A stretch of 37,870 nucleotides of DNA from DSAR01 sp034437315 (GCA_034437315.1 DAOTUC010000063.1:1-37870); one strand, 5' to 3'. Counted from the stretch's first letter, positions 1 to 7,355 are shown. Notes: generated by a model from the sequence alone, not told the origin. Numbers and translations: made by a program.

Positions 1-11
1 TGGCCCATCAT

Positions 12-108
12 AGACCCTAAAGGTTTTTGCGCTGGTTTTGATGGAAAAAGGTCATTGTTTAAGGCAAAAACGTTGTTTGTGCGGCCTTGAGCAAAACCTT
101 TAGGGTCT
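12..108. mobile_element. MITE-like element with 16-bp terminal inverted repeats
   Basis: AGACCCTAAAGGTTTT at 12-27 is repeated as its exact reverse complement at 93-108, enclosing about 65 bp without coding potential. The size and perfect terminal repeats fit a non-autonomous miniature element. No target-site duplication is obvious, so a plain palindromic repeat is possible. The rest of 1-210 shows no gene; the first gene ends at 211. Confidence 0.55.
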
Positions 109-210
109 CGCCATGCGAAATCCCAGAGAACCTGCTTTTCTATTCGTGCAATTCGTGGCAGAGAAAGCCTCAACGGTGTAACTTCTAATAATCTCCTGCA
201 GATTGGGTGA

Positions 211-795
211 TTACCCTAGGGCTTCGATTACCTGGAAGATGCCGAGCACGCGCCGTTCTACGTTTTGTACGTCGAAACCGACCTGTGACACGGTCCGGGC
301 GGTCTCCCGGTTCAGGCAGCAACTGCGGCTCCAGGCGCGCCAGACCGGGTGTAGCAAATCGGTCAACCACCGGCCCAGGCCGCGCCCTCGGGCGTGCTCC
401 AGCAACATCAGCCGGCCGCCGGGACGCAGCACCCGCCGGGCCTCCGCTAGACCCTGGGCCGGATCTGCTACGGAACAGAATAGCAATGAGGCCGCTACGA
501 CGTCGAAGCGCTCGTCGGCGAAGGGCAAGCGTTGCGCGTCCCCTTGCACCAGATCCGGCGGCGCGCCGTTCATGCGCCGGGCGGCCCAGGAGAGCATCTC
601 GGCGCTGGCGTCGAACCCGGTCACGCTGGCGTGTGCGTTGTAGAGCGGCAGGTTCACGCCGGTGCCGACTCCTAATTCCAACACATCGCCGCGCAGGGCG
701 GGAAATATCCGGCGCCGCAGACGCCGTAAGATCAGCATTTCCAGTGGTAGCATGCCCTGATCATATAACGAGGAAATGGAATCGAAGACGCTCAT
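211..795 (-). CDS. class I SAM-dependent methyltransferase (UbiE/phospholipid methyltransferase-like)
   Basis: A 194-residue protein with a Rossmann-type SAM-binding core. Motif I, LELGVGTG, lies at residues 39-46, the post-strand-2 acidic motif is in VTGFDAS, and the later motifs are in FDVVAASLLFCSV and EARRVLRPGGRLMLLEH. The latter is typical of methyltransferase family 11 and close to the UbiE/PmtA-like group. The acceptor cannot be read from the sequence. It is the last gene of the nine-gene minus-strand operon, starting 20 bp after endonuclease IV ends. Class is confident; substrate unknown. Confidence 0.85.
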   Translation of the reverse strand: MSVFDSISSLYDQGMLPLEMLILRRLRRRIFPALRGDVLELGVGTGVNLPLYNAHASVTGFDASAEMLSWAARRMNGAPPDLVQGDAQRLPFADERFDVVAASLLFCSVADPAQGLAEARRVLRPGGRLMLLEHARGRGLGRWLTDLLHPVWRAWSRSCCLNRETARTVSQVGFDVQNVERRVLGIFQVIEALG

Positions 796-815
796 CTATG
801 TATGACGCGCCTCCG

Positions 816-1667
816 CTATGTCTCGATCAACGCGCGTAATTTCGCCAGGTTTTCCCGATCCTCTTGCAAATCGTCCCCCTTGGGCGTCTCCAACAGGCCG
901 GGCAATCCTTCCAGGCGGGGGTCGTTCACCACATTTCGGAATCCTTCCAGTCCGATGTGGCCCTGCCCGATGTGCGCGTGCCGATCTTTGCGGGCGCCCA
1001 ATTCCCCCTGGCTGTCGTTGAGGTGAACGGCGAGCAGGCGCTCCAGGCCGACCGCCTCGTCGAGAGCCGCCATCGTGCTGGTGTACCCATCCGCCGTGCG
1101 GAACTCGTATCCGGCGGCGAAGGCGTGACACGTATCCAGGCAGACTCCCAATCGCTGGCCGTCCGATGTGTGCGCTAGCAGCCATCCCAGTTGCTCGAAA
1201 CTGTATCCCAGGCTGGTTCCCTGCCCGGCTGTGTTCTCGAGGAGGACGCGCGCTTGCAGGCCGGTCGTCGCCGCGTGAACCTCGCTCAGCGCCTGGGCTG
1301 CTCGCGCCAGTCCCGCCTCATCCCCTGACCCCACGTGAGCGCCGGGGTGGAGCACCAGGTAGGGGACGCCCAACGCTTCGCACCGTTCCAACTCTGTTAC
1401 GAGCATGTCGCGGGATTTTCGCCATAGATCATCCTTGGGCGTCGCCAGGTTGAGCAGGTAGGAGGCGTGACCGACGACTGGCGTGATGCTGGTCTCCTTC
1501 TCCCTGGTTTTGAAACGTTCAATCTCATCCTTGTCCAGCGGTCTCACGGCCCACGAGCGATTCGATTTGACGAAGATCTGCACCGTATCGCAAGTGGCCG
1601 ATTGGGCGCGGTCGAAGGCTTTTTCCATCCCCCCGGCGATCGATTCGTGTGCGCCTAGACGTAACAT
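816..1667 (-). CDS. nfo: endonuclease IV (AP endonuclease)
   Basis: A 283-residue protein, the usual length for endonuclease IV, the zinc-dependent enzyme that incises DNA 5' to abasic sites during base excision repair. It begins LRLGAHESIAGGMEKAF and carries the family motifs LHPGAHVG, ENTAGQGTSLG, CLDTCHAFAAGY, HLNDSQGELGARKDRHAHIG and LLETPKG, which hold the His, Glu and Asp ligands of the tri-zinc site. The ATG at 1667 matches the family start; the reading frame stays open upstream to 1892 but that part is antisense to the cupin gene. It begins 4 bp after the cupin stop, so is co-transcribed with redox genes. This fits repair of oxidative base damage. Confidence 0.95.
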   Translation of the reverse strand: MLRLGAHESIAGGMEKAFDRAQSATCDTVQIFVKSNRSWAVRPLDKDEIERFKTREKETSITPVVGHASYLLNLATPKDDLWRKSRDMLVTELERCEALGVPYLVLHPGAHVGSGDEAGLARAAQALSEVHAATTGLQARVLLENTAGQGTSLGYSFEQLGWLLAHTSDGQRLGVCLDTCHAFAAGYEFRTADGYTSTMAALDEAVGLERLLAVHLNDSQGELGARKDRHAHIGQGHIGLEGFRNVVNDPRLEGLPGLLETPKGDDLQEDRENLAKLRALIET

Positions 1668-1671
1668 CGGC

Positions 1672-2004
1672 TCACGCTTCGACGTGGGGGATGACGCAGA
1701 TGAAGCGCAAAGGGCCCGCGCCGGTGTTCCGGTAACCGTGCGGTTCGTCGGGCGGCACGTAGAGCGCCACGCCGGGCCGCATAGGGTATTTTCCTTCCGG
1801 CCCTTCGGCCACGCCCTCTCCTTCGATGACGAAAATCTCGTGTTCGAAAGGATGGTGATGGGTCTCGAAGACGGCGTCCGGCTCGAACTCAATCACCCGC
1901 ATAGCGAAATTGGGCGCGCCTTCTGCTTCGCCGATCACCCACCGGATCGACTTGTCGTCCGCTACCGCTTCCTTGGGTACGTCCAGGTAGTTTTTACTTA
2001 ACAT
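1672..2004 (-). CDS. single-domain cupin protein
   Basis: A 110-residue single cupin barrel. Motif 1 is THHHPFEHEIFVIEGEG with the metal-binding HxH, Glu and a second His; motif 2 is YVPPDEPHGYRN with the last His. Such proteins bind one divalent metal and act as dioxygenases, isomerases or sensors; the reaction cannot be told. The start is the ATG at 2004, preceded at good spacing by GGGAGG; an upstream in-frame extension lacks support. It lies between the DUF4177-like gene (22-bp gap) and nfo (4-bp gap) in the redox operon. Confidence 0.85.
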   Translation of the reverse strand: MLSKNYLDVPKEAVADDKSIRWVIGEAEGAPNFAMRVIEFEPDAVFETHHHPFEHEIFVIEGEGVAEGPEGKYPMRPGVALYVPPDEPHGYRNTGAGPLRFICVIPHVEA

Positions 2005-2026
2005 ATGCGACCTCCCTTGTCTGATT

Positions 2027-2290
2027 TTACGTGATGACTTCTTGCTTCCAGAAACCGATGATCTGGCCCGGGCGGAAGGCGATCTGCACCAGTTCCCACC
2101 CATCCTCGCCGACCTGGTTGAGCAGTTGTTCGATGGCCTGGGTCAGGGGATTGGGGCCGCTATCGAAATAACAGGCTCCCTCGTCGTCGCAGAAAATCGT
2201 CGGCGGCGCCTGTTCCACCGGTCCCCGGGTCATTGCTAGAATATCATCTGATGCGTGCACTGTGATGTGATAACGCCATTTGCGGTTCAT
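2027..2290 (-). CDS. DUF4177-like small protein
   Basis: An 87-residue protein starting MNRKWRYHITVH with GEDGWELVQIAF and FWKQE towards the end. This is the pattern of DUF4177: a short strand, a helix with an 'L-N-x-x-G-x-x-GWELV' segment and a final strand with aromatic and Lys residues. A 30-residue segment between the first strand and the helix (IFCDDEGACYFDSG) is longer than usual and holds two Cys. Function is unknown for the family. It sits between ferredoxin and cupin genes with gaps of about 22 bp, so it belongs to the redox operon. Confidence 0.7.
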   Translation of the reverse strand: MNRKWRYHITVHASDDILAMTRGPVEQAPPTIFCDDEGACYFDSGPNPLTQAIEQLLNQVGEDGWELVQIAFRPGQIIGFWKQEVIT

Positions 2291-2313
2291 TTTATCCTCC
2301 TATCCCGGAATTC

Positions 2314-2523
2314 CTATTTCTGAATGACCGCCCCATAGGGGCAAGCCGGCAGACAGACCATGCATCCATAACATCGGTTGCCGTCGATGAAGGGCGGTTC
2401 GCCGGGGTCGAGTGCCAAGATGGCCTTGACCCGGCAAGCCTGTCGCGCCGCGCACTTGCGACAGGCCCGGCATATGCTGTCGTCAATCCAGGGCAGCTTG
2501 GGCGGCAGCGGGTGATCGAGCAT
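2314..2523 (-). CDS. 2[4Fe-4S]-type ferredoxin, one atypical cluster motif
   Basis: A 69-residue ferredoxin. The second motif is canonical: C51-x2-C54-x2-C57-x3-C61-P. The first is C18-x2-C21-x2-C24-x5-C30 without the usual Pro after the fourth Cys, so one cluster may be atypical or of altered potential. It starts 5 bp after the trxB stop, which suggests an electron-transfer role with thioredoxin reductase or another operon enzyme. That partnership is inferred from position only. Confidence 0.85.
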   Translation of the reverse strand: MLDHPLPPKLPWIDDSICRACRKCAARQACRVKAILALDPGEPPFIDGNRCYGCMVCLPACPYGAVIQK

Positions 2524-2528
2524 CGTCG

Positions 2529-3512
2529 CTAACCGGCGTATGCGCCGAGATACTTCTCCGCCTCCATCGCCGCAATCGCTCCTGTACCGGCGGCGACGAC
2601 GACCTGACGATAGTGAGGGTCCTGCACGTCCCCGGCAACGAAAACGCCTGTTACGTCGGTGTGTTGATGGCGATCTGAGATCACGTATCCCCGCTTGTCC
2701 AGTTCCAATTGACCCGCGAACAGCGCGGTTTGCGGCTCCATACCGATGTAGATGAAGACGCCGTCAGTTTCGATGATGGCGCTTTCGCCGGTCTTGACGT
2801 TCCGCACGCGCACGCCGGTGACCGTCTGCTCGCCCACGACTTCCTCCACCACCGAATCCCAGACGAAATCGATCTTGGGATTGACGAAGGCTTGTTCCTG
2901 GTAAATCTGGGTCGCCCGCAGTTCGTCCCGCCGGTGAATGATGGTGACGTTGCTGGCGAACTTGGTCAGAAACATCCCCTCGACGAGGGCGCTGTCGCCG
3001 CCGCCTACCACGACGACCTTTTTATCCCGGTAGAAGAAACCGTCGCAGGTCGCGCAGGCGGAGACGCCCCGTCCGTAGAAGGTCTCCTCGCCGGGCACGC
3101 CCAATCGGCGCGGCGTGGCGCCGGTCGCGACGATCACAGCCTGGGCCTGGTAGGTCTTGTTGTGGGTTTGAATGATGAAGGGGTGCGTCGAAAAATCGAC
3201 CGTTGTCACGTCGTTCATCACGAGCTTCGCCCCGAAGCGCTCCGCCTGGGCCTGGAACCGCTGGGCCAGCGCCGGCCCGTCGATCCCCTCGGGAAAGCCG
3301 GGGAAATTCTCCACCAGGTCGGTGTTAGCCGGTTGTCCGCCGGGCAGCGAACCGGATAGCAGCAACGTCTCAACCCGCGCCCGCCCGGCGTAAATCGCCG
3401 CCGTCAATCCGGCCGGCCCACCGCCCAGGATAATCAGCTCATACGTCTCCGGCCCTTGCTCGTCAGGCTCCGGCTTTTCTTGCGTCAATTTGAAATCAAT
3501 CATGTGTTTCAC
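2529..3512 (-). CDS. trxB: thioredoxin reductase
   Basis: A 327-residue flavoprotein disulfide reductase of the low-molecular-weight type. It has the FAD motif GGGPAG at residues 30-35, the redox-active C153-A-T-C156 followed by DGFFYR, the pyridine-nucleotide motif GGGDSA at 170-175, HRRDELRA at 193-200 (basic residues typical of NADPH binding) and the C-terminal GVFVAGDV. The start is either GTG at 3512, which overlaps the end of the preceding gene, or ATG at 3503. It would reduce the adjacent protein disulfide oxidoreductase, a pairing well known in thermophilic prokaryotes. Confidence 0.95.
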   Translation of the reverse strand: MKHMIDFKLTQEKPEPDEQGPETYELIILGGGPAGLTAAIYAGRARVETLLLSGSLPGGQPANTDLVENFPGFPEGIDGPALAQRFQAQAERFGAKLVMNDVTTVDFSTHPFIIQTHNKTYQAQAVIVATGATPRRLGVPGEETFYGRGVSACATCDGFFYRDKKVVVVGGGDSALVEGMFLTKFASNVTIIHRRDELRATQIYQEQAFVNPKIDFVWDSVVEEVVGEQTVTGVRVRNVKTGESAIIETDGVFIYIGMEPQTALFAGQLELDKRGYVISDRHQHTDVTGVFVAGDVQDPHYRQVVVAAGTGAIAAMEAEKYLGAYAG

Positions 3513-4155
3513 CGTCCGCTAATGCCTCTTTTACTTTCTCGATCACCATCGGTTCTGGCGCGGCCCCTTCAATGTGGACAGCCTCGTTGATCACTGTGCG
3601 CGGCACGCCCATCACCTGGTATTTCGTCGACAGGTGGGGGAATTCCTGCGCCTCGACCATATCGGCCCGCACCAGTGGGCTGGCGATAGCCATTTGATGG
3701 GCCAGGACGACGGACGCCTGGCAATAAGGGCAGGTCGGCGTGACGAATACCTGTAAGTGCACCGGTTCCTCAATCTGGGCCAACGCCTGTAAACCCGCCG
3801 CGCTCAGTTCCGGCTCTCCCTGGGCGACCGTTTGAATCGCTTTCAGGAAAGAGGCAAACTCGTAACCGGCGGGGATGCCGTAGAAACGGACGCCATAATC
3901 CTCGGTTCCGATGACGGCGATGGCGGGGATTTTGTCGATGCTGAGTTCCTGCGCCCTGTCTTGATCGGCGACGAAATCGTAAATCTCGGCCGTCACCTGG
4001 TCCGAAAGCCCAGATATCTGCTCCACCATCTGGCGGGTCTCGGTGCAGAATTCACATTCGAATTCCTGGGTAAACATCACCAATCGAACCGGCCCAGCCA
4101 AATTGGCCAATTGTTCTTGTACTTGCTCAGCTATTTCTTCACTTAATAATGTCAT
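3496..4155 (-). CDS. protein disulfide oxidoreductase (two thioredoxin folds)
   Basis: A 219-residue protein with two tandem thioredoxin-like domains, each with a CxxC: CEFC at residues 34-37 and CPYC at 142-145. Each has its cis-Pro loop (KIPAI near 77, GVPRT near 185). The glutaredoxin-like second site and overall length match the PDO family of archaea and thermophilic bacteria, which reduces, oxidises or isomerises disulfides and takes electrons from thioredoxin reductase. Start is the ATG at 4155, with AAGGAG upstream; the longer frame to 4203 has no ribosome-binding site. Its 3' end overlaps trxB, so the two are probably translationally coupled. Confidence 0.9.
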   Translation of the reverse strand: MTLLSEEIAEQVQEQLANLAGPVRLVMFTQEFECEFCTETRQMVEQISGLSDQVTAEIYDFVADQDRAQELSIDKIPAIAVIGTEDYGVRFYGIPAGYEFASFLKAIQTVAQGEPELSAAGLQALAQIEEPVHLQVFVTPTCPYCQASVVLAHQMAIASPLVRADMVEAQEFPHLSTKYQVMGVPRTVINEAVHIEGAAPEPMVIEKVKEALADGETHD

Positions 4156-4195
4156 TTTGATTAGCTCCTTTTGCTTCGATTTTGACACACACGAT

Positions 4196-4474
4196 TTACG
4201 CAAGTCGCGATAGAGCGATCTCCAGCGCGTCGGCGATCTCTTGCGGCGAGTGGCCCGAGACGACGCACTCGCCGGCGTAGGCGCGGACCAACGCCACCGT
4301 CGCCTTGTGGGCGGCCGAGCGAACGGCGGCTAATTGCTGTAGGATCTCGTTGCAATCGCGATCTTCCTCAATCATCTTGGCGACGCCGCGCGCCTGACCT
4401 TCCAAGCGTCGCACTCGCCTCAGCAGGTCGGTCTTGGCCGATGGATCACACAACTTCACCTTATCCCCCCTCAA
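4196..4474 (-). CDS. CsoR/CstR-family transcriptional repressor (CstR-like Cys pair)
   Basis: A 92-residue all-helical repressor of the CsoR/RcnR/FrmR/CstR family, with the basic RRVRRLEGQARG DNA-contact segment at residues 19-30. The sensing positions are Cys41 and Cys70, 29 residues apart. This is the spacing of Cys36/Cys65 in copper-sensing CsoR and Cys31/Cys60 in persulfide-sensing CstR. The residue where CsoR has its copper-ligand His is Tyr66 here. That favours a thiol or persulfide sensor over a Cu(I) sensor. It is the second gene of the operon, ahead of disulfide reductases, and would autoregulate from the operator at 4756-4772 (inference). Confidence 0.85.
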   Translation of the reverse strand: MRGDKVKLCDPSAKTDLLRRVRRLEGQARGVAKMIEEDRDCNEILQQLAAVRSAAHKATVALVRAYAGECVVSGHSPQEIADALEIALSRLA

Positions 4475-4517
4475 TTTCGCACGTCAGGAAGCGCACCGCT
4501 TCCTAATGGCTCGTCCC

Positions 4518-4733
4518 TCAGACGGGGCCCGACCCGCAATAGGGAGCGGTCGCGCCGCTACTTGTTGCGCCGCTACTTGTTGCGCCGCCGACCCCAAACA
4601 AAGAGATGTTCTTCTTGACCTTCGGACTCCCGCACTGGGGGCAGGCTGGCGTTTTTTGCCTGTCGCCGGCTGAACGGACGAAGAGGTCGAACGTCTCTCC
4701 ACATACTTGACAACGATATTCATAAACTGGCAT
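4518..4733 (-). CDS. FmdB-family zinc ribbon protein
   Basis: A 71-residue protein starting MPVYEYRCQVCGETFD, then CPQCGSPKVKKN: the two CxxC knuckles of the FmdB/CxxC_CXXC_SSSS regulatory-protein family. The C-terminal tail is low-complexity, with GATSS repeated in tandem, encoded by a 15-bp DNA repeat at 4552-4581. The start at 4733 has GGAGGTGA upstream. It is the promoter-proximal gene of the redox operon, 43 bp before the repressor gene. Function of the family is poorly known. Confidence 0.85.
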   Translation of the reverse strand: MPVYEYRCQVCGETFDLFVRSAGDRQKTPACPQCGSPKVKKNISLFGVGGATSSGATSSGATAPYCGSGPV

Positions 4734-4755
4734 GTTTTCACCTCCACAAAATACA

Positions 4756-4772
4756 ATACTGGGGTATAGTAT
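4756..4772. promoter_or_regulatory. candidate CsoR/CstR-family operator
   Basis: ATACTGGGGTATAGTAT is an inverted repeat: ATACT at 4756-4760 and its reverse complement AGTAT at 4768-4772, around GGGGTAT. It overlaps the -10 hexamer and the expected start site, a position for repression. CsoR-family operators characteristically have a G/C run flanked by A/T-rich dyad arms, and the operon's second gene encodes such a repressor. Binding is inferred. Confidence 0.55.
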
Positions 4773-4795
4773 AACATAAATATCAATCGTGTCAA
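4768..4795 (-). promoter_or_regulatory. strong sigma70-type promoter of the redox operon
   Basis: Read on the minus strand: TTGACA (4790-4795), 16-bp spacer, TATACT (4768-4773). The predicted start near 4761 gives a leader of about 28 nt before the FmdB start codon. It is the only good promoter seen upstream of the nine genes, whose gaps are all below 45 bp. Confidence 0.8.
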
Positions 4796-4828
4796 GTGAT
4801 TAAAAGGGGGCGAGATTATCAAAAACAA

Positions 4829-4857
4829 TTGCTTACATAATCAAACCGTGATATAAT
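4829..4857 (+). promoter_or_regulatory. sigma70-type promoter, divergent from the redox operon
   Basis: TTGCTT (4829-4834), 17-bp spacer, TATAAT (4852-4857). It points towards the hypothetical gene at 4989 and would give a leader of about 125 nt containing the small hairpin at 4943-4959. Confidence 0.65.
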
Positions 4858-4942
4858 CTAATTATGATCATATTTTGGGTTATGCAAAATAAGTTTTCTC
4901 CCCAACACACCCTAACCTCCCCATAGATTCAAATTCAAGCAC

Positions 4943-4959
4943 AGAGGCGTCTCGCCTCT
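4943..4959. repeat. short palindromic repeat in leader
   Basis: AGAGGCG-TCT-CGCCTCT is a perfect 7-bp stem with a 3-nt loop. It lies just before the ribosome-binding region of the next gene. It looks like a dispersed palindromic repeat unit rather than a terminator, since no T-run follows. Confidence 0.4.
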
Positions 4960-4988
4960 ACAACTATCAAGGAGAGTGGATAAACCGG

Positions 4989-5345
4989 ATGACAAATACT
5001 TATCATATTCGGTTGTTTGAGACACGTATCACCGAGGATGAGCTGGATGACGTCGCTCTGTTCAACGTTCAACGTGAAGCGGATGGCGAGACCTGGCAAA
5101 CGCCGGTTTTTCTATCCCCGTTGTTCCGGATCATGCGCCTCCCGCTACAGGCTTCGGTTGAAAGCCGGCAAGAGATGGTTGCTGGCCTGGGCGCGCGAGA
5201 AATCGTCGATCGGTTGAAGCGCGGGGAAAAGCCGCCGTTCTCGGAACAGCTTGTGCTGGCTATCGACTATCCCGGCGCTCCTGACGAACCCGATCCGCTC
5301 ATCCCGTATGACCAAATTGTCGTTCACATCGACGAGGCCCATTGA
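4989..5345 (+). CDS. hypothetical protein
   Basis: A 118-residue acidic, soluble protein without a signal peptide, membrane segment or Cys. Middle motifs: SPLFRIMRLPLQ, AREIVDRLKRGEKPPFSEQLVL. I do not recognise the family. An AAGGAG lies about 14 nt before the ATG, which is long spacing. It is alone between its own promoter and the CarD gene. The stop codon falls in a 13-bp tandem repeat (5331-5369), so the C-terminus may have been altered by repeat slippage. Confidence 0.65.
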   Translation: MTNTYHIRLFETRITEDELDDVALFNVQREADGETWQTPVFLSPLFRIMRLPLQASVESRQEMVAGLGAREIVDRLKRGEKPPFSEQLVLAIDYPGAPDEPDPLIPYDQIVVHIDEAH

Positions 5346-5369
5346 CGAGGCGCATTGACGATGCACATT
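5331..5369 (+). repeat. three tandem copies of a 13-bp unit
   Basis: Units GACGAGGCCCATT, GACGAGGCGCATT and GACGATGCACATT are contiguous, and a partial fourth copy (GACGAC) follows. The first contains the stop region of the upstream gene; since 13 is not a multiple of 3, a change in copy number would shift the reading frame at the C-terminus. Confidence 0.8.
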
Positions 5370-5492
5370 GACGACAAGCGGGCGTGAAAACCTCTAAAGC
5401 CAACCTGGCGGTTTAACCCGCGGTTATGGAAGTTCCGACCCAATTCCTGTTGTTGGGCAGTGGACAAGTGACAGGTGAAGGAGAAAAACTCA

Positions 5493-6002
5493 ATGTTCAA
5501 AGCTGGTGAAGCAATCGTACACCCGGTTCGTGGCGCTGGCATCGTGGAGAGCATTGTCGAGCGAAAATGGCGTGGAGATAATAGCCTGTACTATCGAATT
5601 AAGCTGTTAAATCACCCCTCTTCCAGCCTGATGATACCGATTAAGGCCGCCGATTCGATAGGTTTACGACGGGCGATCTCCCACTCTGACCTGAAATCGG
5701 TGTGGGACATTTTACACTCTCATCCCCACTCGTTGCCTAGCAACCACAAAAAACGGTATCAAATCCTGGAGGATAAGCTGTACGCCGGAGATATCTGGCA
5801 AGTCGCCGAGGCGGTGCGGGATATGACCTGGAGAAGGCAAAGCGAGGGCAGTCTGACGACTCGCGGCAAACGGATGTATAAAGAGGGTATCCTGTTGCTC
5901 GCCGGTGAGATCGCGGCCTCAAAGGGCATCGAATTGACCAGCGCCGAAATGGAAATCCGAGAGCAGTTGGCAGAGACCACGAAACTAGAGCACGTGGCTT
6001 AA
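5493..6002 (+). CDS. CarD/CdnL-family transcriptional regulator
   Basis: A 169-residue protein. The N-terminal 60 residues form the CarD/TRCF RNA polymerase-interaction Tudor-like domain (FKAGEAIVHPVRGAGIVESI, YYRIKLL, LMIPIKAAD); the rest is the helical CdnL-type DNA-contacting domain (YAGDIWQVAEAVRDM, LTTRGKRMYKEGILLLAGEIA). Such proteins bind the RNA polymerase beta subunit and stabilise open complexes, often for rRNA genes and stress control. The ATG at 5493 has AAGGAG at good spacing; a GTG at 5475 lies upstream of that site. A 43-bp gap with a near-repeat of ATCACGCGCG separates it from the galactosidase gene. Confidence 0.9.
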   Translation: MFKAGEAIVHPVRGAGIVESIVERKWRGDNSLYYRIKLLNHPSSSLMIPIKAADSIGLRRAISHSDLKSVWDILHSHPHSLPSNHKKRYQILEDKLYAGDIWQVAEAVRDMTWRRQSEGSLTTRGKRMYKEGILLLAGEIAASKGIELTSAEMEIREQLAETTKLEHVA

Positions 6003-6044
6003 TCACGCGCGCGTGGCCTGATCACGCGCGGGCGGTGGCAAATA

Positions 6045-7355
6045 ATGGCTAAAATCACCTTCATCGGCGCCGGCAGCACTGTCTTCGCCAAGAACTTACT
6101 GGGCGACATTCTCAGCTTTCCCGAGTTGGCCGAATCGACCATCAGCCTGCACGACATCGACGTGGAACGGTTGCGCACGGCGGAGATTGTGGCCCAGAAG
6201 GTCGCCCAGGCCCTGGACGTCCACCCCACCATCGAAGCGACGACCGACCGGCGGGCGGCCCTCGACGGCGCCGATTACGCCATTTGTATGATCCAGGTCG
6301 GCGGTTACGAACCGGCCACGGTCGTCGATTTCGAAATCCCCAAGCGTTACGGCCTGCGTCAGACGATTGGGGATACGCTCGGCGTCGGCGGTATCATGCG
6401 CGGCCTGCGCACGATCCCTGTGCTGCTGGAGATGTGCCGCGATATGGAAGCCTTGTGCCCCGATGTGACCTTCCTCAATTACGTCAACCCCATGGCCATC
6501 AATTGCTGGGCCATCAGCCGGGCCAGTCGTATCAAGACGGTCGGCCTGTGCCACAGCGTCCAGGGCACGGCCGAACAACTGGCCTACGACATCGGCATCC
6601 CTATCGAAGAGATCAACTACCTGTGCGCGGGCATCAACCATCTGGCCTTCTACTTGCGCTTCGAGCGCAAGATGGAGGATGGTTTCGAGGACCTCTATCC
6701 CCGCATCTGGCAGGTCATCGAAGAAGGTCGCGCGCCCAGCAGCAACCGGCTGCGCTACGAGATGTTGCAGCGGTTGGGCTATTTCGTCACCGAGTCCAGC
6801 GAGCACTTCGCCGAGTACACGCCCTGGTTTATCAAGCGGGACCGGCCCGACCTGATCGAGCGCTACGGCATCCCGCTTGACGAATATCCTCGCCGTTGTG
6901 AGGCCCAGATCGCCGGGTGGGAGGCCTTGCGCGCCTATCTGGAAGATCCGGAGATGGCCCTGGCGGTCGAACGGACCCACGAGTACGGGGCGTACATCAT
7001 CCACAGCCTGGAGACTGGCGCGCCCCGGGTGATCTACGGCAATGTCCCTAACCACGGCCTGATCGACAATCTGCCCCAGGATTGCATCGTCGAAACGCCA
7101 TGCCTGGTGGATTGGAACGGCGTCCAGCCCACGCACGTGGGGCGTCTGCCCCCGCAGCTGGCGGCCCTGATGCGGACCAACATCAACGTCCAGGCGTTGA
7201 CGGTCGAGGCGGCGCTGACCCGCAAACGGGCGCACATCTATCACGCCGCGATGCTTGATCCACACACCGCCGCCGAACTTGACCTGGATCAAATCTGGCG
7301 CCTGGTCGACGACTTCATCGAGGCCCACGGCGATTGGCTGCCGACTTACAAATGA
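6045..7355 (+). CDS. melA: alpha-galactosidase, glycoside hydrolase family 4
   Basis: A 436-residue GH4 enzyme. These cleave glycosides by a redox-elimination mechanism requiring NAD+ and a divalent metal, usually Mn2+. The Rossmann N-terminus reads ITFIGAGSTVFAKNLLGDIL; FLNYVNPMAINCWA follows near residue 144, and the likely metal ligands are Cys169 in VGLCHSVQGT and His199 in GINHLAFYL. These motifs match alpha-galactosidases better than 6-phospho-glucosidases. It lies 12 bp upstream of galactokinase, so galactose released from alpha-galactosides would be phosphorylated by the next gene's product. The protein is cytoplasmic, implying uptake of intact oligosaccharide. Confidence 0.9.
   Translation: MAKITFIGAGSTVFAKNLLGDILSFPELAESTISLHDIDVERLRTAEIVAQKVAQALDVHPTIEATTDRRAALDGADYAICMIQVGGYEPATVVDFEIPKRYGLRQTIGDTLGVGGIMRGLRTIPVLLEMCRDMEALCPDVTFLNYVNPMAINCWAISRASRIKTVGLCHSVQGTAEQLAYDIGIPIEEINYLCAGINHLAFYLRFERKMEDGFEDLYPRIWQVIEEGRAPSSNRLRYEMLQRLGYFVTESSEHFAEYTPWFIKRDRPDLIERYGIPLDEYPRRCEAQIAGWEALRAYLEDPEMALAVERTHEYGAYIIHSLETGAPRVIYGNVPNHGLIDNLPQDCIVETPCLVDWNGVQPTHVGRLPPQLAALMRTNINVQALTVEAALTRKRAHIYHAAMLDPHTAAELDLDQIWRLVDDFIEAHGDWLPTYK

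Noticed and set aside
6096..7328. Long minus-strand open frame (410 codons) opposite the alpha-galactosidase gene
   Set aside because: Antisense shadow of a GC-rich gene; the translation has no family features while the plus strand gives a complete GH4 enzyme.
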